Positions 1 through 9,033 of a stretch of DNA of 64,000 nt are shown here, in pieces. The notes beneath the pieces are model-generated. The model was not told the origin of the DNA and did no database searches. It worked only from the letters and a program-made list of their open reading frames with translations. Position 1 is the first letter of the stretch. The number at the start of each line of letters is the position of its first letter. The stretch spans positions 496,001-560,000 of the forward strand of contig NZ_WOTG01000001.1 of the NCBI RefSeq assembly GCF_011516925.1. Direction: 5' to 3'. The DNA comes from Acetobacter fabarum. GTDB lineage: Bacteria > Pseudomonadota > Alphaproteobacteria > Acetobacterales > Acetobacteraceae. Position numbers and translations under genes: made by a program.

Positions 1-1
1 A

Positions 2-349
2 TGTGGGGGGGCTGCGGTTTTTGTGCCCTGCACCGTTCCCGCATTATGGGTGGGGGTGCATGCACCGCTTTTGCTGGGGCTGAGCGTTGTGGTTGCCCTT
101 TGCTCCTCCGCCCTGCCCTACACTCTGGAAATGAGTGCAATGCAAAAGCTCTCGGCCCGCGAGTTTGGGGTGCTGTGTAGCCTGGAACCTGTTTCCGCAG
201 CGCTGGCCGGAGCCATATTGCTGCATGAGATTCCATCCCTGCTACGTTTGTGCGGTATTTTCTGTGTGGTTCTGGCGTCCCTCGGCACTGTGCTGATGCC
301 CCAGGGGAGCAATACCACAGTGCCAGACGGCCCAACCCTGCCGGAATAA
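2..349 (+). CDS. EamA/RhtA-type inner-membrane exporter, 3' part only
   Basis: Only the last ~115 codons lie in the window; the frame is open to the left edge, so the real start is outside. The visible part is very hydrophobic and has the C-terminal pattern of RhtA-type members of the drug/metabolite transporter superfamily: SALPYTLEMSA, then a helix with SLEPVSAALAGAILLHE, then a final helix and a short polar tail. In the family this signature belongs to the second EamA repeat; RhtA exports threonine and homoserine. The substrate here cannot be read from the sequence. It converges with nuoM, 19 bp away. Confidence 0.75.
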   Translation, partial: CGGAAVFVPCTVPALWVGVHAPLLLGLSVVVALCSSALPYTLEMSAMQKLSAREFGVLCSLEPVSAALAGAILLHEIPSLLRLCGIFCVVLASLGTVLMPQGSNTTVPDGPTLPE

Positions 350-368
350 TCCGTCCTGTGGCCTGCCG

Positions 369-1889
369 TTACCGACTGGCCAGATGCAAAACCGGGTCAT
401 GGAGAGTGGAGGACGCAACGTTAACTGCGTTTGCGTGCACGGCCTGCATGATCATCGGATCAAAAATCCGGGTGAATGTGCCCGGGTGGACCCCCATCCA
501 CAACGTGACCACCGCCAGCGGCACCAGCACGGCGAGTTCCCCCACCGTTAGGTCACGCAACAAGCCAACCGTGCCACGCACGCTACCAAACAGAACCCGA
601 CGATACAGCGAGAGCATGTAAACCGCCCCCATGATCATGGTGCCACCAGCCAGCAGCGCCACCCAGATGGAAACGTGAACAGCCCCCATAAGCACCAGCA
701 ATTCGCCCACAAAGGCCCCGGTGCCGGGCAGGCCCACATTGGCCATGGTAAACAGCATGGCCAGCAGGGCCAGCACAGGCATTTGCCGGGCAACACCACC
801 CAGAGCGTCAATCTCCTGCGTTTCCGCCCGCCATGCCACTGCTGCCACGCAAAAGAACAGGGCTGCAATAACCACACCGTGCGAGAGCATCTGGAAGATG
901 GCGCCATCTATCCCCTCTGCCGTCAGGGTAAACAGGCCAACCGCGATCATGCCCATATGGGAGAACGAGGAATAGGCGATAAGCCGCTTCATGTCCGTCT
1001 GGGCGAAGGCCACAAACGCTGCGTACAGAATGGCCACCACACCAAGGGCAAGCACATAGGGTGCAAACTGGCGCACGGCATCGGGGAACATCAGCACGCC
1101 AAAGCGTAGCAGCCCGTAAGCCCCTGTTTTGGACAGCACGCCAGAGAGCATGGCCGATGCCGGTGTAGGGGCTTCCGTATAGGCATCAGGCAGCCAGGCA
1201 TGGAGCGGAAACAGAGGGAGTTTGACGCCAAAAGCCAGCAGAAAAGCCAGCAGCAGCCAACCCTGAAGGGAGTGCGAAAAACCAGCATGCATAAGGGCCG
1301 GAATATCCGTAGTCCCGGCGTGCAGCCACATGGTGATCAGCCCGACCAGCATGAACAGCGAACCGCCAAAGGTAAACAGGAAGAACTGAAGCGATGCCCA
1401 GACCCGCTTGGCCCCGCCCCAAATGCCAATCATCAGGCAGCCGGGAATAAGCGTTGCTTCGTAAAAAACATAAAACAGCACCAGATCCTGCGCGGAGAAC
1501 AGGCCAAACAGGGCTGTTTCCAACAGCAGCATGGCGGCAACAAAGTCCCGCCCCTGCGTTTGCACGCTCCGCCAGCCTGCCCCAAGCGCCAGTGGCGTGA
1601 GAAAAGCGGTGAGCAGGATAAAGACCAGACTGATCCCATCCACCCCGGTATGGTAGGAAATACCATAGTCGCTCAGCCAGCGTAGCCGGGTTTCAAATTG
1701 CAGGCCGGGCTGGCTGGGGTCAAAACCGACCCACATCAGCACGCTCAGCCCAAACGTGAGGAGCGTAGTCCACAACCCCAGCCAGCGCGCCGTGCGGTCC
1801 CGCTCCGGTCCCTGACCGGGGCAAAGAAAGGCCGCAACCGCGCCTGCAAGGGGAAGATAGGTTATCAGCGAAAGCAGGATTGGCTGCAC
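369..1889 (-). CDS. nuoM: NADH-quinone oxidoreductase subunit M (solitary)
   Basis: 506 residues, about the usual NuoM length, almost entirely transmembrane helices. NuoM is one of the antiporter-like proton-pumping subunits of respiratory complex I in the inner membrane. The key charged residues are present: the Glu of FYVFYEATLIP (helix 5), the Lys of FGVKLPLFPLHAWLP, the Lys of SGVLSKTGAYGLLRF and the Glu of GTGAFVGELLVL. The start is GTG with an in-frame stop two codons upstream. Oddly, no other nuo gene is near: mutL is 116 bp upstream, and an exporter converges downstream where nuoN would normally lie. A 10-bp hairpin without a U-tract (1982-2006) follows the mutL stop. MrpD, HyfF or DabB relatives are alternatives, but the fit to NuoM is better. 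Confidence 0.88.
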   Translation of the reverse strand: MQPILLSLITYLPLAGAVAAFLCPGQGPERDRTARWLGLWTTLLTFGLSVLMWVGFDPSQPGLQFETRLRWLSDYGISYHTGVDGISLVFILLTAFLTPLALGAGWRSVQTQGRDFVAAMLLLETALFGLFSAQDLVLFYVFYEATLIPGCLMIGIWGGAKRVWASLQFFLFTFGGSLFMLVGLITMWLHAGTTDIPALMHAGFSHSLQGWLLLAFLLAFGVKLPLFPLHAWLPDAYTEAPTPASAMLSGVLSKTGAYGLLRFGVLMFPDAVRQFAPYVLALGVVAILYAAFVAFAQTDMKRLIAYSSFSHMGMIAVGLFTLTAEGIDGAIFQMLSHGVVIAALFFCVAAVAWRAETQEIDALGGVARQMPVLALLAMLFTMANVGLPGTGAFVGELLVLMGAVHVSIWVALLAGGTMIMGAVYMLSLYRRVLFGSVRGTVGLLRDLTVGELAVLVPLAVVTLWMGVHPGTFTRIFDPMIMQAVHANAVNVASSTLHDPVLHLASR

Positions 1890-2005
1890 GGCTTAACACC
1901 ATCCGGGTTTAATGACACTTTTTTAAGACTGCGCCTTTTTAGCGCATGAGGCCAGCGTGGGGCTGTTCACGTTCCGCCGATCAGCCATTCCCGAACAGGG
2001 GATGG

Positions 2006-3919
2006 CTAACGGCGACCAAACAATTTTTCGAGATCATTGCGGCTGAGCTTGAGCCATGTTGGCCGCCCGTGCGAGCACGTTCCTGCGCGGGGTGTGGCTT
2101 CCATCTGCCGTAGCAGGGCGTTCATTTCCTCCGGTGCAAGCCGCCTGCCTGCCCGGATACTGCCGTGGCAGGCCATGCGCGCAATGACCGCATCCAGCTT
2201 GCCATCAAGGGATGCCATTTCATCAGGGGCACCTGTGTCATCGGCTTCCAGTTCATCGGCCAGATCACGCAGCAGGCTGACAGCATCACTTTTGCCCAGC
2301 ATGGCTGGCAATGCACGCACCAGAATGGAGCCACCACCAAACTCTTCTATTTCCACCCCGAGTCTTTCCAGCATGGGCTGGCGGGCCAGCAGCAGATCCT
2401 GCTGTACGCGGGGCAGTTCCACCACATCTGGCACAAGCAGGCGCTGGGCCTGCACATGCCCGCTCAGATACTGCTCGCGCAGGCGCTCATGCGTCAGCCG
2501 TTCATGGGCGGCATGCTGGTCAACCAGCACCAGAGAGCCATCCGCCGCAACAGCCAGAATATACGTATCCAGCACCTGCGCGACAGCAGCCCCCAAGGGG
2601 TGATCCAGCGGAGCGAGTCCACCCGCCCCACCCGCTATTTCTGCCGAAGGACCAGCCTGTGCGGCCTGTGGCCATGGTTCGGTCTGGTTTGTCGCAAAGG
2701 CCGTGGGCAGGGTGCGGGCCGATGGAGCATCCCCAAACATCAGGCGTGGCTCGGCCATGCCAGAGCCCTGCGCTGCGGCGGGGTAAGCGGGAGCAGGCTG
2801 CACGGCCGCCTGCCCCTGCTCTGGCGGATACCATATCCGGCTTGCCCGTGGTGCCGCGGACAGAACCGGGCGCACACCCGCAACCCCTGCCCCGTGCTCC
2901 AGCGCGCGCTGGAGCGTGCCAATAACCAGTGAGCGCACGGCGGCTTCATCCGCAAAGCGCAGTTCGGTTTTGGCGGGGTGTACGTTTACATCCACCTGTT
3001 CAGGCGGAACAGTGAGCATAAGAGCCACAACCGGGTGGCGACCGGGCTCTATCACCCGGCGGTAAGCCACGCGCACGGCGGTTTTAAGCACCGGGTCCAC
3101 CACAGGCCGACCATTAACCAGCATGAACTGCCCGTTGGCCGTGGACCGATGCACCGATGGCGGGCAGATAAAGCCGCTCAGGGTCATGCCCTCACGCGCG
3201 CCGTCTATGGTCAAAAAACCATCGGCCTCGCTGGCATCCAGCAGGGCGGCTGCACGGGCGGCCATATCCTGAGCGGGCAGGTCCAGCACTTCACGCCCAT
3301 CAAGCACAAAGCGGAAGGCGGTCTGGGGCACGGCCAGAGCCAGACGGCGCACCACGCTTTCCACATGGCGGCCTTCCACGCGGGCACTTTTCAGGAATTT
3401 GCGGCGTGCGGGCGTGGCAAAAAACAGGTCTTCAACCACAACGCTGGTGCCAAAAGCCCCGGCAACAGGTTCTGGCGGGTAGGTTTTACCCCCCTCGACC
3501 CGAATACGCCACGCGCCACTTTCCCCCCTTGGGCGGGAGGTAATGCTCAACCGCGCCGCAGCCCCGATGGACGGCAGTGCCTCCCCCCGAAAACCAAGGG
3601 TGTTGATGTGTACCAGCGTTTCGTCCCCCAGTTTGGAGGTACAGTGCCGCTCGACTGCAAGAGACAGATCATCGGGGGACATGCCAACCCCGTCATCCGT
3701 CACAATCATGCGCTCCACCCCGCCCCCATCGAGCGAGATGTCCAGCCGCCGGGCTCCGGCGTCTATGGCATTTTCTATCAGTTCTTTTACGGCAGCCGCG
3801 GGGCGTTCAATAACTTCGCCCGCAGCAATGCGGTTGACAATAACTTCGGGCAACCGCCGCACATGCGGGCGATCAGGCATAGTCCCCAGCATGGCAGCCT
3901 GTTCTGGCTGGTCTGACAT
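2006..3919 (-). CDS. mutL: DNA mismatch repair protein MutL
   Basis: 637 residues. MutL links MutS mismatch recognition to strand incision. The N-terminal GHKL ATPase motifs are clear: ELIENAIDAGA (46-56), DDGVGM (75-80) and GFRGEAL (109-115), followed by the transducer domain to ~340 and a Pro/Ala-rich linker (~350-435). The C-terminal dimerisation domain keeps the endonuclease metal-binding motif DQHAAHERLTHE (467-478), plus ACHGSIRAGRR (583-593) and CSHGRPT (615-621), so it should be a nicking MutL of the type found where MutH is absent. It lies 15 bp downstream of the DUF3035 lipoprotein gene and probably shares its transcript. Confidence 0.97.
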   Translation of the reverse strand: MSDQPEQAAMLGTMPDRPHVRRLPEVIVNRIAAGEVIERPAAAVKELIENAIDAGARRLDISLDGGGVERMIVTDDGVGMSPDDLSLAVERHCTSKLGDETLVHINTLGFRGEALPSIGAAARLSITSRPRGESGAWRIRVEGGKTYPPEPVAGAFGTSVVVEDLFFATPARRKFLKSARVEGRHVESVVRRLALAVPQTAFRFVLDGREVLDLPAQDMAARAAALLDASEADGFLTIDGAREGMTLSGFICPPSVHRSTANGQFMLVNGRPVVDPVLKTAVRVAYRRVIEPGRHPVVALMLTVPPEQVDVNVHPAKTELRFADEAAVRSLVIGTLQRALEHGAGVAGVRPVLSAAPRASRIWYPPEQGQAAVQPAPAYPAAAQGSGMAEPRLMFGDAPSARTLPTAFATNQTEPWPQAAQAGPSAEIAGGAGGLAPLDHPLGAAVAQVLDTYILAVAADGSLVLVDQHAAHERLTHERLREQYLSGHVQAQRLLVPDVVELPRVQQDLLLARQPMLERLGVEIEEFGGGSILVRALPAMLGKSDAVSLLRDLADELEADDTGAPDEMASLDGKLDAVIARMACHGSIRAGRRLAPEEMNALLRQMEATPRAGTCSHGRPTWLKLSRNDLEKLFGRR

Positions 3920-3934
3920 GGTCAGACCCGTGCC

Positions 3935-4474
3935 TTACTTCTTTTTGGGGTGCTGGGTGGGCGTAACGCCCTTGGTGGGGGGCAGGCCAAGGGCTGCGTT
4001 GGTTTTGAGCCTGCGGTTTTCTTCATCCGCATTCACCACACCTCCAGCCTTGCCACCTTTCCAGAACATCAGCTGTTCCACAAAGCCTGTGCCTGCGGCA
4101 CCCAGCTCGCCCTGATCGGGTTCGTCTGCGGCGGCAGAGGCTTCGTTGACCAGAATGGTCTGGCCTTCGCTGGTGTCCCCGTTGGTGCCGCGCAGAGCCA
4201 CGTCGGGGGAGAGGGTTTCGAGCGCCTGAAGGCGTTCGCTCTCATCCTGTGTGCGTTCATCCCCTTTGCTGGGCTTAACCAGCTCCTCCGAAGGGGGCAT
4301 GGACAGCGGTGAGCGGGTTGTCACCGTATATTCATCTGGCATGCTGCGTTCCAGACCAAAGGCCTGAGCGGCCTCATGCCCGGAGCAGCCGCTCAGCATC
4401 ATGCAGCCGCCTACCAGCAGCACCGGAGAAATCAGGGTCGAAACACGGCGCACTATCATCTGCCTTCCACTCAT
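3935..4474 (-). CDS. DUF3035-type lipoprotein
   Basis: 179 residues with a signal peptide ending in the lipobox LSGC (Cys at ~30), so it should be lipidated and anchored in the envelope. Just after the Cys comes a motif typical of alphaproteobacterial DUF3035 proteins, MPDEYTVTTRSPLSMPP. The rest is polar and low in predicted structure, ending in a Lys tail. A lipoprotein with a similar N-terminal motif has been described as the BAM-complex accessory BamF in Caulobacter; I am not certain it is the same family. It sits between lspA, whose product would process it, and mutL. The start ATG at 4474 could be replaced by the internal ATG six codons later. Confidence 0.75.
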   Translation of the reverse strand: MSGRQMIVRRVSTLISPVLLVGGCMMLSGCSGHEAAQAFGLERSMPDEYTVTTRSPLSMPPSEELVKPSKGDERTQDESERLQALETLSPDVALRGTNGDTSEGQTILVNEASAAADEPDQGELGAAGTGFVEQLMFWKGGKAGGVVNADEENRRLKTNAALGLPPTKGVTPTQHPKKK

Positions 4475-4512
4475 CCTGAAAACCGCGCGCTCTGGCGCGG
4501 GCTGCCTAATGC

Positions 4513-5010
4513 CTAAGATGTCTGCTGTCCGTCAGACAGAAAATTCTGCAACAGCAATACGCATACTGCGCACACTATAGCGGAGTCAGCCACATTGAAC
4601 ACATACCAAGACCAACCGAATGCATGGGCATGCAAAAAATCCACCACGGCCCCGTAACGCACACGGTCAATCACGTTGCCTATGGCGCCCCCGGTTACCG
4701 CACCCACACAGGCTGCTGTCATCTTGCTGGGGGTTCTGGCCATCCACACCAGCAGACAACACGCTACTACCATCGCCACAACGGAAAACACAATCCGCCC
4801 GGCCCCACCCAGCCCGCCAAACATGCCAAATGTTACGGCGTGGTTCCAGACCATGGTAAAGTTAAGGAACGGCAATACCCTGACAGAACCACGGGCTGGC
4901 AGGTCCAGCCCATATAAAATCCAGAACTTGCTCAGCTGGTCCGCAGAAAGAACCAGCATCAGCACAAGCAGGCCAATTCCTGCGGGCCGAAGCATGAACG
5001 GCTTTTTCAT
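4513..5010 (-). CDS. lspA: Lipoprotein signal peptidase (signal peptidase II)
   Basis: 165 residues, four predicted transmembrane helices. It cleaves prolipoprotein signal peptides before the lipid-modified Cys in the inner membrane. The two catalytic Asp residues are visible in GNVIDRVRYGAVVDFLH and FNVADSAI. The start is placed at the ATG at 5010, which overlaps the ileS stop as ATGA; the frame is open 42 codons further up, but that part lies inside ileS. ileS-lspA coupling is common in bacteria. The next gene encodes a lipoprotein, a likely substrate. Confidence 0.96.
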   Translation of the reverse strand: MKKPFMLRPAGIGLLVLMLVLSADQLSKFWILYGLDLPARGSVRVLPFLNFTMVWNHAVTFGMFGGLGGAGRIVFSVVAMVVACCLLVWMARTPSKMTAACVGAVTGGAIGNVIDRVRYGAVVDFLHAHAFGWSWYVFNVADSAIVCAVCVLLLQNFLSDGQQTS

Positions 5011-7925
5011 GCACCCTCCTGCGCGGATGTGCTGACAAAGCCGCTCTGGGCCACAACATCCGCACAGCGTGGGCACACACCAGGATACGCCGGATTCGAC
5101 CCGGTTTCTGGCAGGACCTTCCAGCAGCGGGCGCATTTTTCGCCCTCCGCGACCCGGACCACAGGCGCACCATGCAGGGTTCCCCCTTCATCCCCCTCCA
5201 CATAAACGGAGGAAGATGTGGGGTCGATCAACACTTCCACGTGGGAGACAATGGCCAGCTCGCTCCAGTTAACACCGGCAAAAATGCTGGCTTCTTCTTC
5301 CGAAAAAGTCAGTTCAACCTGTGCCTGCAACGAAGAACCAATGGTGCCCGCACGGCGTGCCCCTTCGATCTCGGTTGTAATAATCCGGCGCACGGAGCGA
5401 ATACGCGCCCAGCGTTCCTCCAGTGCCGTGTCGGTCCATTCTACCGGCAGGTCGGGAAAGGCCTGCTCGTGCACACTGGCCTGATCACCAAAGCGGGCGG
5501 CCCATGCTTCTTCCGCCGTAAAGACCAGCACGGGGGCCAGCCACGTGCTCAGGCAGCGGTGCAGCACATCCAGCACCGTACGCACCGCACGGCGCGTGGA
5601 GGAGGACGGTGCATCGCAGTACAGCGCGTCCTTGCGGATATCGAAGTAGAAGGCCGACAGGTCCGTTGTGCAAAAACCATGCAGGGCGGGGTAAACACCA
5701 ACCCATTCATGCGTTTCCACCGCACGGGCCACCAGCCCGCCCAGTTCGCTCAGGCGATGCAGAACCCAGCGTTCCAGCTCTGGCAGTTCGGCATAGGGCA
5801 GCACTTCTGCATCCGTAAACCCGTCCAGCCCACCCAGCAGCCAGCGCAGCGTGTTGCGCAGGCGGCGGTACAGCTCGCCCTGCTGCTTAAGGATTTCCTT
5901 GCCAATGCGCAGGTCGTCATTGGTGTCGGAGTTCATGACCCACAGGCGCAGCACGTCAGCGCCCATGCTGTCGTTCACGTCCTGCGGGGCAATCACGTTG
6001 CCGAGGGACTTGGACATCTTGCGGCCCTGCTCGTCCAGAACAAAACCGTTGGTCACCAGCGCCTTGTAGGGCGAGACACCGCGCGTGCCCACACTTTCGA
6101 GCAGGGAGGACTGGAACCAGCCACGATGCTGGTCCGACCCTTCCAGATACAGGTCTGCGGGAAAGCTCAGCCCCGGACGCCCCAGCACAAAGGCGTGGGT
6201 CGAGCCACTTTCAAACCAGACATCCACGATGTCGAACACCTGTTCGTAATCATCGGGGTTGCGGCCTTCACCCAGAAAACGGGCAGGCTCGGAGGTGTAC
6301 CAGGCATCTGCCCCATCGGAGCGGAAGGCATCCACCACGCGCTGCATAACGGCTGGGTCGCGCAGCACCTCGCCTGTGCGTTTTTCCACGAACACGGCAA
6401 TGGGCACGCCCCATGCGCGCTGGCGGCTGATGCACCAATCCGGGCGGGTACGGATCATGGAGGTCAGGCGGTTGCGGGCCTGTGCAGGCACAAAGGTTAC
6501 GTTTTCCAGCGCTTTGAGTGCGTTTTCACGCAGCGCGTTTTCCCCGTCCATGCGGATGAACCATTGCGGCGTAGCCCGATAAATAATGGGTGCGCGTGAA
6601 CGCCACGAATGGGGGTAGGAATGTACGATCTGCCCGCGCCCGACCAGCCCTGCGGGGGGCGTGCCCGCCGCGTTGGCCCGCTCCATCACACTTGCCAGCG
6701 TGGAGCAGACCACATCTGCCGCCTTGAACACATGCACACCGGCAAAACCGGGGACCCATGGTGCGTATGTGCCATCATCCTGCACGGTTTCAGGCACATC
6801 CACGCCATTGGCGCGGCAGAGCATGAAGTCGTCCTCACCATGTGCGGGGGCCTGATGGACAAGGCCGGTCCCGGCATCGGTGGTTACAAACTCACCGGCC
6901 AGCATGGGCACGTCAAAATCATACCCTGCACCACGCAGCGGATGGGCGCATACCGCACCCGCCAGCGCACTGCCGGGCAGGGTGTAAAGAATGTGGTGCG
7001 CTGTCACATGCGCTTCGGTGCAGAAGGACTCTACAAGAGCTTCGGCCACCAGCACGCGGGCACCGGGCTCAAGCAGAGCACCCTCGCCCGTTTCGTCCAC
7101 ACGCAGGACCACGTATGTAATCTCCGGCCCGTAAGCCAGAGCGCGGTTGCCCGGAATGGTCCACGGCGTTGTGGTCCAGATAACCACGGACACGTCAGCC
7201 AGCGCATGGGTGGGTGTTGGGTCCTTGACCACGGGGAACGCGACCAGAATGGTGGTGGACGTGTGGTCGTGATATTCGATTTCGGCTTCAGCCAGCGCAG
7301 TTTTTTCCACCGGGCTCCACATGACCGGGCGCAGGCCACGGTACAGCTTGCCGTTCAGCAGAAAACGCCCGATTTCCTCCACAATGGCCGCCTCGGAGGA
7401 AAAATCCATGGTGGCGTAACGGTTGCGCCATTCGGCCTGCACACCCAGACGCTGGAACTCCTCCATCTGGATATTCAGCCAGTTGCCTGCATAGTTGCGG
7501 CATTCGGCACGGAACTCCAGCACAGGCACGGAATCCTTGTCCCGCTTGGCCTTGCGGTACCCTTCCTCAACCTTCCACTCGATCGGCAGGCCGTGGCAGT
7601 CCCAGCCCGGCACGTAACGCACCGCGTAACCCGCCATGCGGTGGGCGCGGTTGATAACATCCTTGTTGATCTTGTTGAGCGCATGACCAATGTGCAGGTG
7701 CCCGTTGGCGTAGGGCGGACCATCATGCAGGGTAAAGACCGGGCGGCCTTCCGCCTGCTGCTTCAGCCGTTCATCCAGCCCGCTTTCGCGCCATTTTTCA
7801 AGCCATTTGGGCTCCTGCTGGGGCAGGTTGCCACGCATGGGAAAAGAGGTCCGTGGCAGAAACACCGTATTGCGATACTGGTCGGCCAGGGTTGTCTTGT
7901 CGGGTTCGCTGCTCGATGAGGTCAT
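5007..7925 (-). CDS. ileS: Isoleucyl-tRNA synthetase
   Basis: 972 residues, a class I aminoacyl-tRNA synthetase. The HIGH motif is at residues 78-81 (GHLHIGHA) and KMSKS is in GRKMSKSLGN at about residue 620, with the CP1 editing domain between them. The C-terminus carries the bacterial zinc ribbon: CARCW and, about 20 residues on, CPRCA. The stop overlaps the lspA start by 4 bp. A 156-bp gap separates it from ribF upstream and contains a plausible sigma-70 promoter, so ileS-lspA and downstream genes may be transcribed independently of ribF. Confidence 0.98.
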   Translation of the reverse strand: MTSSSSEPDKTTLADQYRNTVFLPRTSFPMRGNLPQQEPKWLEKWRESGLDERLKQQAEGRPVFTLHDGPPYANGHLHIGHALNKINKDVINRAHRMAGYAVRYVPGWDCHGLPIEWKVEEGYRKAKRDKDSVPVLEFRAECRNYAGNWLNIQMEEFQRLGVQAEWRNRYATMDFSSEAAIVEEIGRFLLNGKLYRGLRPVMWSPVEKTALAEAEIEYHDHTSTTILVAFPVVKDPTPTHALADVSVVIWTTTPWTIPGNRALAYGPEITYVVLRVDETGEGALLEPGARVLVAEALVESFCTEAHVTAHHILYTLPGSALAGAVCAHPLRGAGYDFDVPMLAGEFVTTDAGTGLVHQAPAHGEDDFMLCRANGVDVPETVQDDGTYAPWVPGFAGVHVFKAADVVCSTLASVMERANAAGTPPAGLVGRGQIVHSYPHSWRSRAPIIYRATPQWFIRMDGENALRENALKALENVTFVPAQARNRLTSMIRTRPDWCISRQRAWGVPIAVFVEKRTGEVLRDPAVMQRVVDAFRSDGADAWYTSEPARFLGEGRNPDDYEQVFDIVDVWFESGSTHAFVLGRPGLSFPADLYLEGSDQHRGWFQSSLLESVGTRGVSPYKALVTNGFVLDEQGRKMSKSLGNVIAPQDVNDSMGADVLRLWVMNSDTNDDLRIGKEILKQQGELYRRLRNTLRWLLGGLDGFTDAEVLPYAELPELERWVLHRLSELGGLVARAVETHEWVGVYPALHGFCTTDLSAFYFDIRKDALYCDAPSSSTRRAVRTVLDVLHRCLSTWLAPVLVFTAEEAWAARFGDQASVHEQAFPDLPVEWTDTALEERWARIRSVRRIITTEIEGARRAGTIGSSLQAQVELTFSEEEASIFAGVNWSELAIVSHVEVLIDPTSSSVYVEGDEGGTLHGAPVVRVAEGEKCARCWKVLPETGSNPAYPGVCPRCADVVAQSGFVSTSAQEGA

Positions 7926-8001
7926 GGGAGGCTGAGGTCACTTCGGTTCGGGTTCATGCCGTGCGGGCTTTTGGCCCCCACGCCACCTTGGGCGTTACTG
8001 T

Positions 8002-8030
8002 CTTATCAAAAAGGAAAAGCGCAGGGTCAA
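8002..8030 (-). promoter_or_regulatory. Candidate sigma-70 promoter for ileS
   Basis: Read on the minus strand: TTGACC (8030-8025), a 17-bp spacer, then GATAAG (8007-8002), about 75 bp upstream of the ileS ATG. The -35 matches 5/6 and the -10 4/6 of the consensus. Position and spacing fit; there is no experimental evidence. Confidence 0.45.
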
Positions 8031-8081
8031 GCGCCAAACCGGGCTGCACGCCCAACATGGCCCCCGACCATGCCAGTGGGC

Positions 8082-9026
8082 CTAACTTGGGGTGGGTTGC
8101 ACGTCCAGCACCAGCCGGGCCTGCGCGGCATCCTGCGCAATCTGGTTTTTAAGGGCATCCAGCCCGTCAAAGCGTTTTTCCTCACGCAGCAGGGCATGGA
8201 GCGAAACCGAGAGTTCCTGCCCGTACAGGTCGCCTTCAAAGTCAAACAGATGGGCTTCCAGCCTGCTTTCCTGCCCGTCATTTATGGTCGGGCGGCGGCC
8301 GATGTTGGCCACGCCATGGTGCGTCCTGCCATCTGGCAGGCGGATTGTGACCGCATACACACCCCGCGCAGGTTCAAGGTGGCGGCCAAGCGGAATGTTG
8401 GCGGTGGGGAAGCCCAGCAACCTGCCGCGCTTGTCCCCGTGCTGGACAACACCGCGAATACACCACAGCCGCCCAAGCTCTCTGGCTGCTTCCTCCGGAT
8501 AGCCATCCTGCAACAGACGGCGGATACGGGAGGAGGACAGAGGCCCGCCCTGATCAGCCAGCGCCTGCACAGCAGTAAAGCCCATACCGAGCTGATGGGT
8601 CCGTTCCGCCAGAAACGCCACATTGCCCCCCCGGCGGTGCCCGAAGGCAAAGTCCGGGCCGCAGCCAACATGGTGCAGGCGCAGGGCGTTATGCAGCACA
8701 TCTTGCACAAACTGCTCAGCACTCAGTTCGGAAAAGGTCTTGTCAAACCCGATCTGGAACACGTGCCGCACGCCCAGTGCACGCAGCGCGGCCAGCCGCT
8801 CGGTGCTCAGGGTCAGGCGGAATGGCGGGTCCTGCGGCCGGAAGAGTTCGCGCGGATGCGGCTCAAAGGTGACAACGGCAGGCGGCAGGTCCGGCCGGGC
8901 AGCAAAAACGGACCGGAGCAGATGGGCATGCCCAAGATGCACACCATCAAAATTGCCCAGTGCCGCAGCGCAGCCATAGGCTTCTGCGGGAATGTTCCGC
9001 CAGTTGGTGTGCAGGCTGATTGTCAT
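8082..9026 (-). CDS. ribF: Bifunctional riboflavin kinase / FMN adenylyltransferase
   Basis: 314 residues. RibF converts riboflavin to FMN and then FAD. The N-terminal nucleotidyltransferase part has GNFDGVHLGHAHLL (HxGH-type motif, residues ~26-39) and the adenylyltransferase signature SSSRIRRLL near residue 165. The C-terminal riboflavin-kinase barrel contains GFPTANI and GVYAVTI. The ATG at 9026 was chosen because it starts 7 bp after the mtnC stop; the open frame upstream lies inside mtnC. Probably co-transcribed with the mtn genes. Confidence 0.96.
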   Translation of the reverse strand: MTISLHTNWRNIPAEAYGCAAALGNFDGVHLGHAHLLRSVFAARPDLPPAVVTFEPHPRELFRPQDPPFRLTLSTERLAALRALGVRHVFQIGFDKTFSELSAEQFVQDVLHNALRLHHVGCGPDFAFGHRRGGNVAFLAERTHQLGMGFTAVQALADQGGPLSSSRIRRLLQDGYPEEAARELGRLWCIRGVVQHGDKRGRLLGFPTANIPLGRHLEPARGVYAVTIRLPDGRTHHGVANIGRRPTINDGQESRLEAHLFDFEGDLYGQELSVSLHALLREEKRFDGLDALKNQIAQDAAQARLVLDVQPTPS

Positions 9027-9033
9027 CGACCCA

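Noticed and set aside
1911-1960. TGCGC/GCGCA hairpin between mutL and nuoM as a terminator
   Set aside because: Short 5-bp stem, and no T-tract follows on the minus strand.
5172-7919. Plus-strand open frames opposite ileS
   Set aside because: Composition typical of antisense reading of a conserved GC-rich gene.
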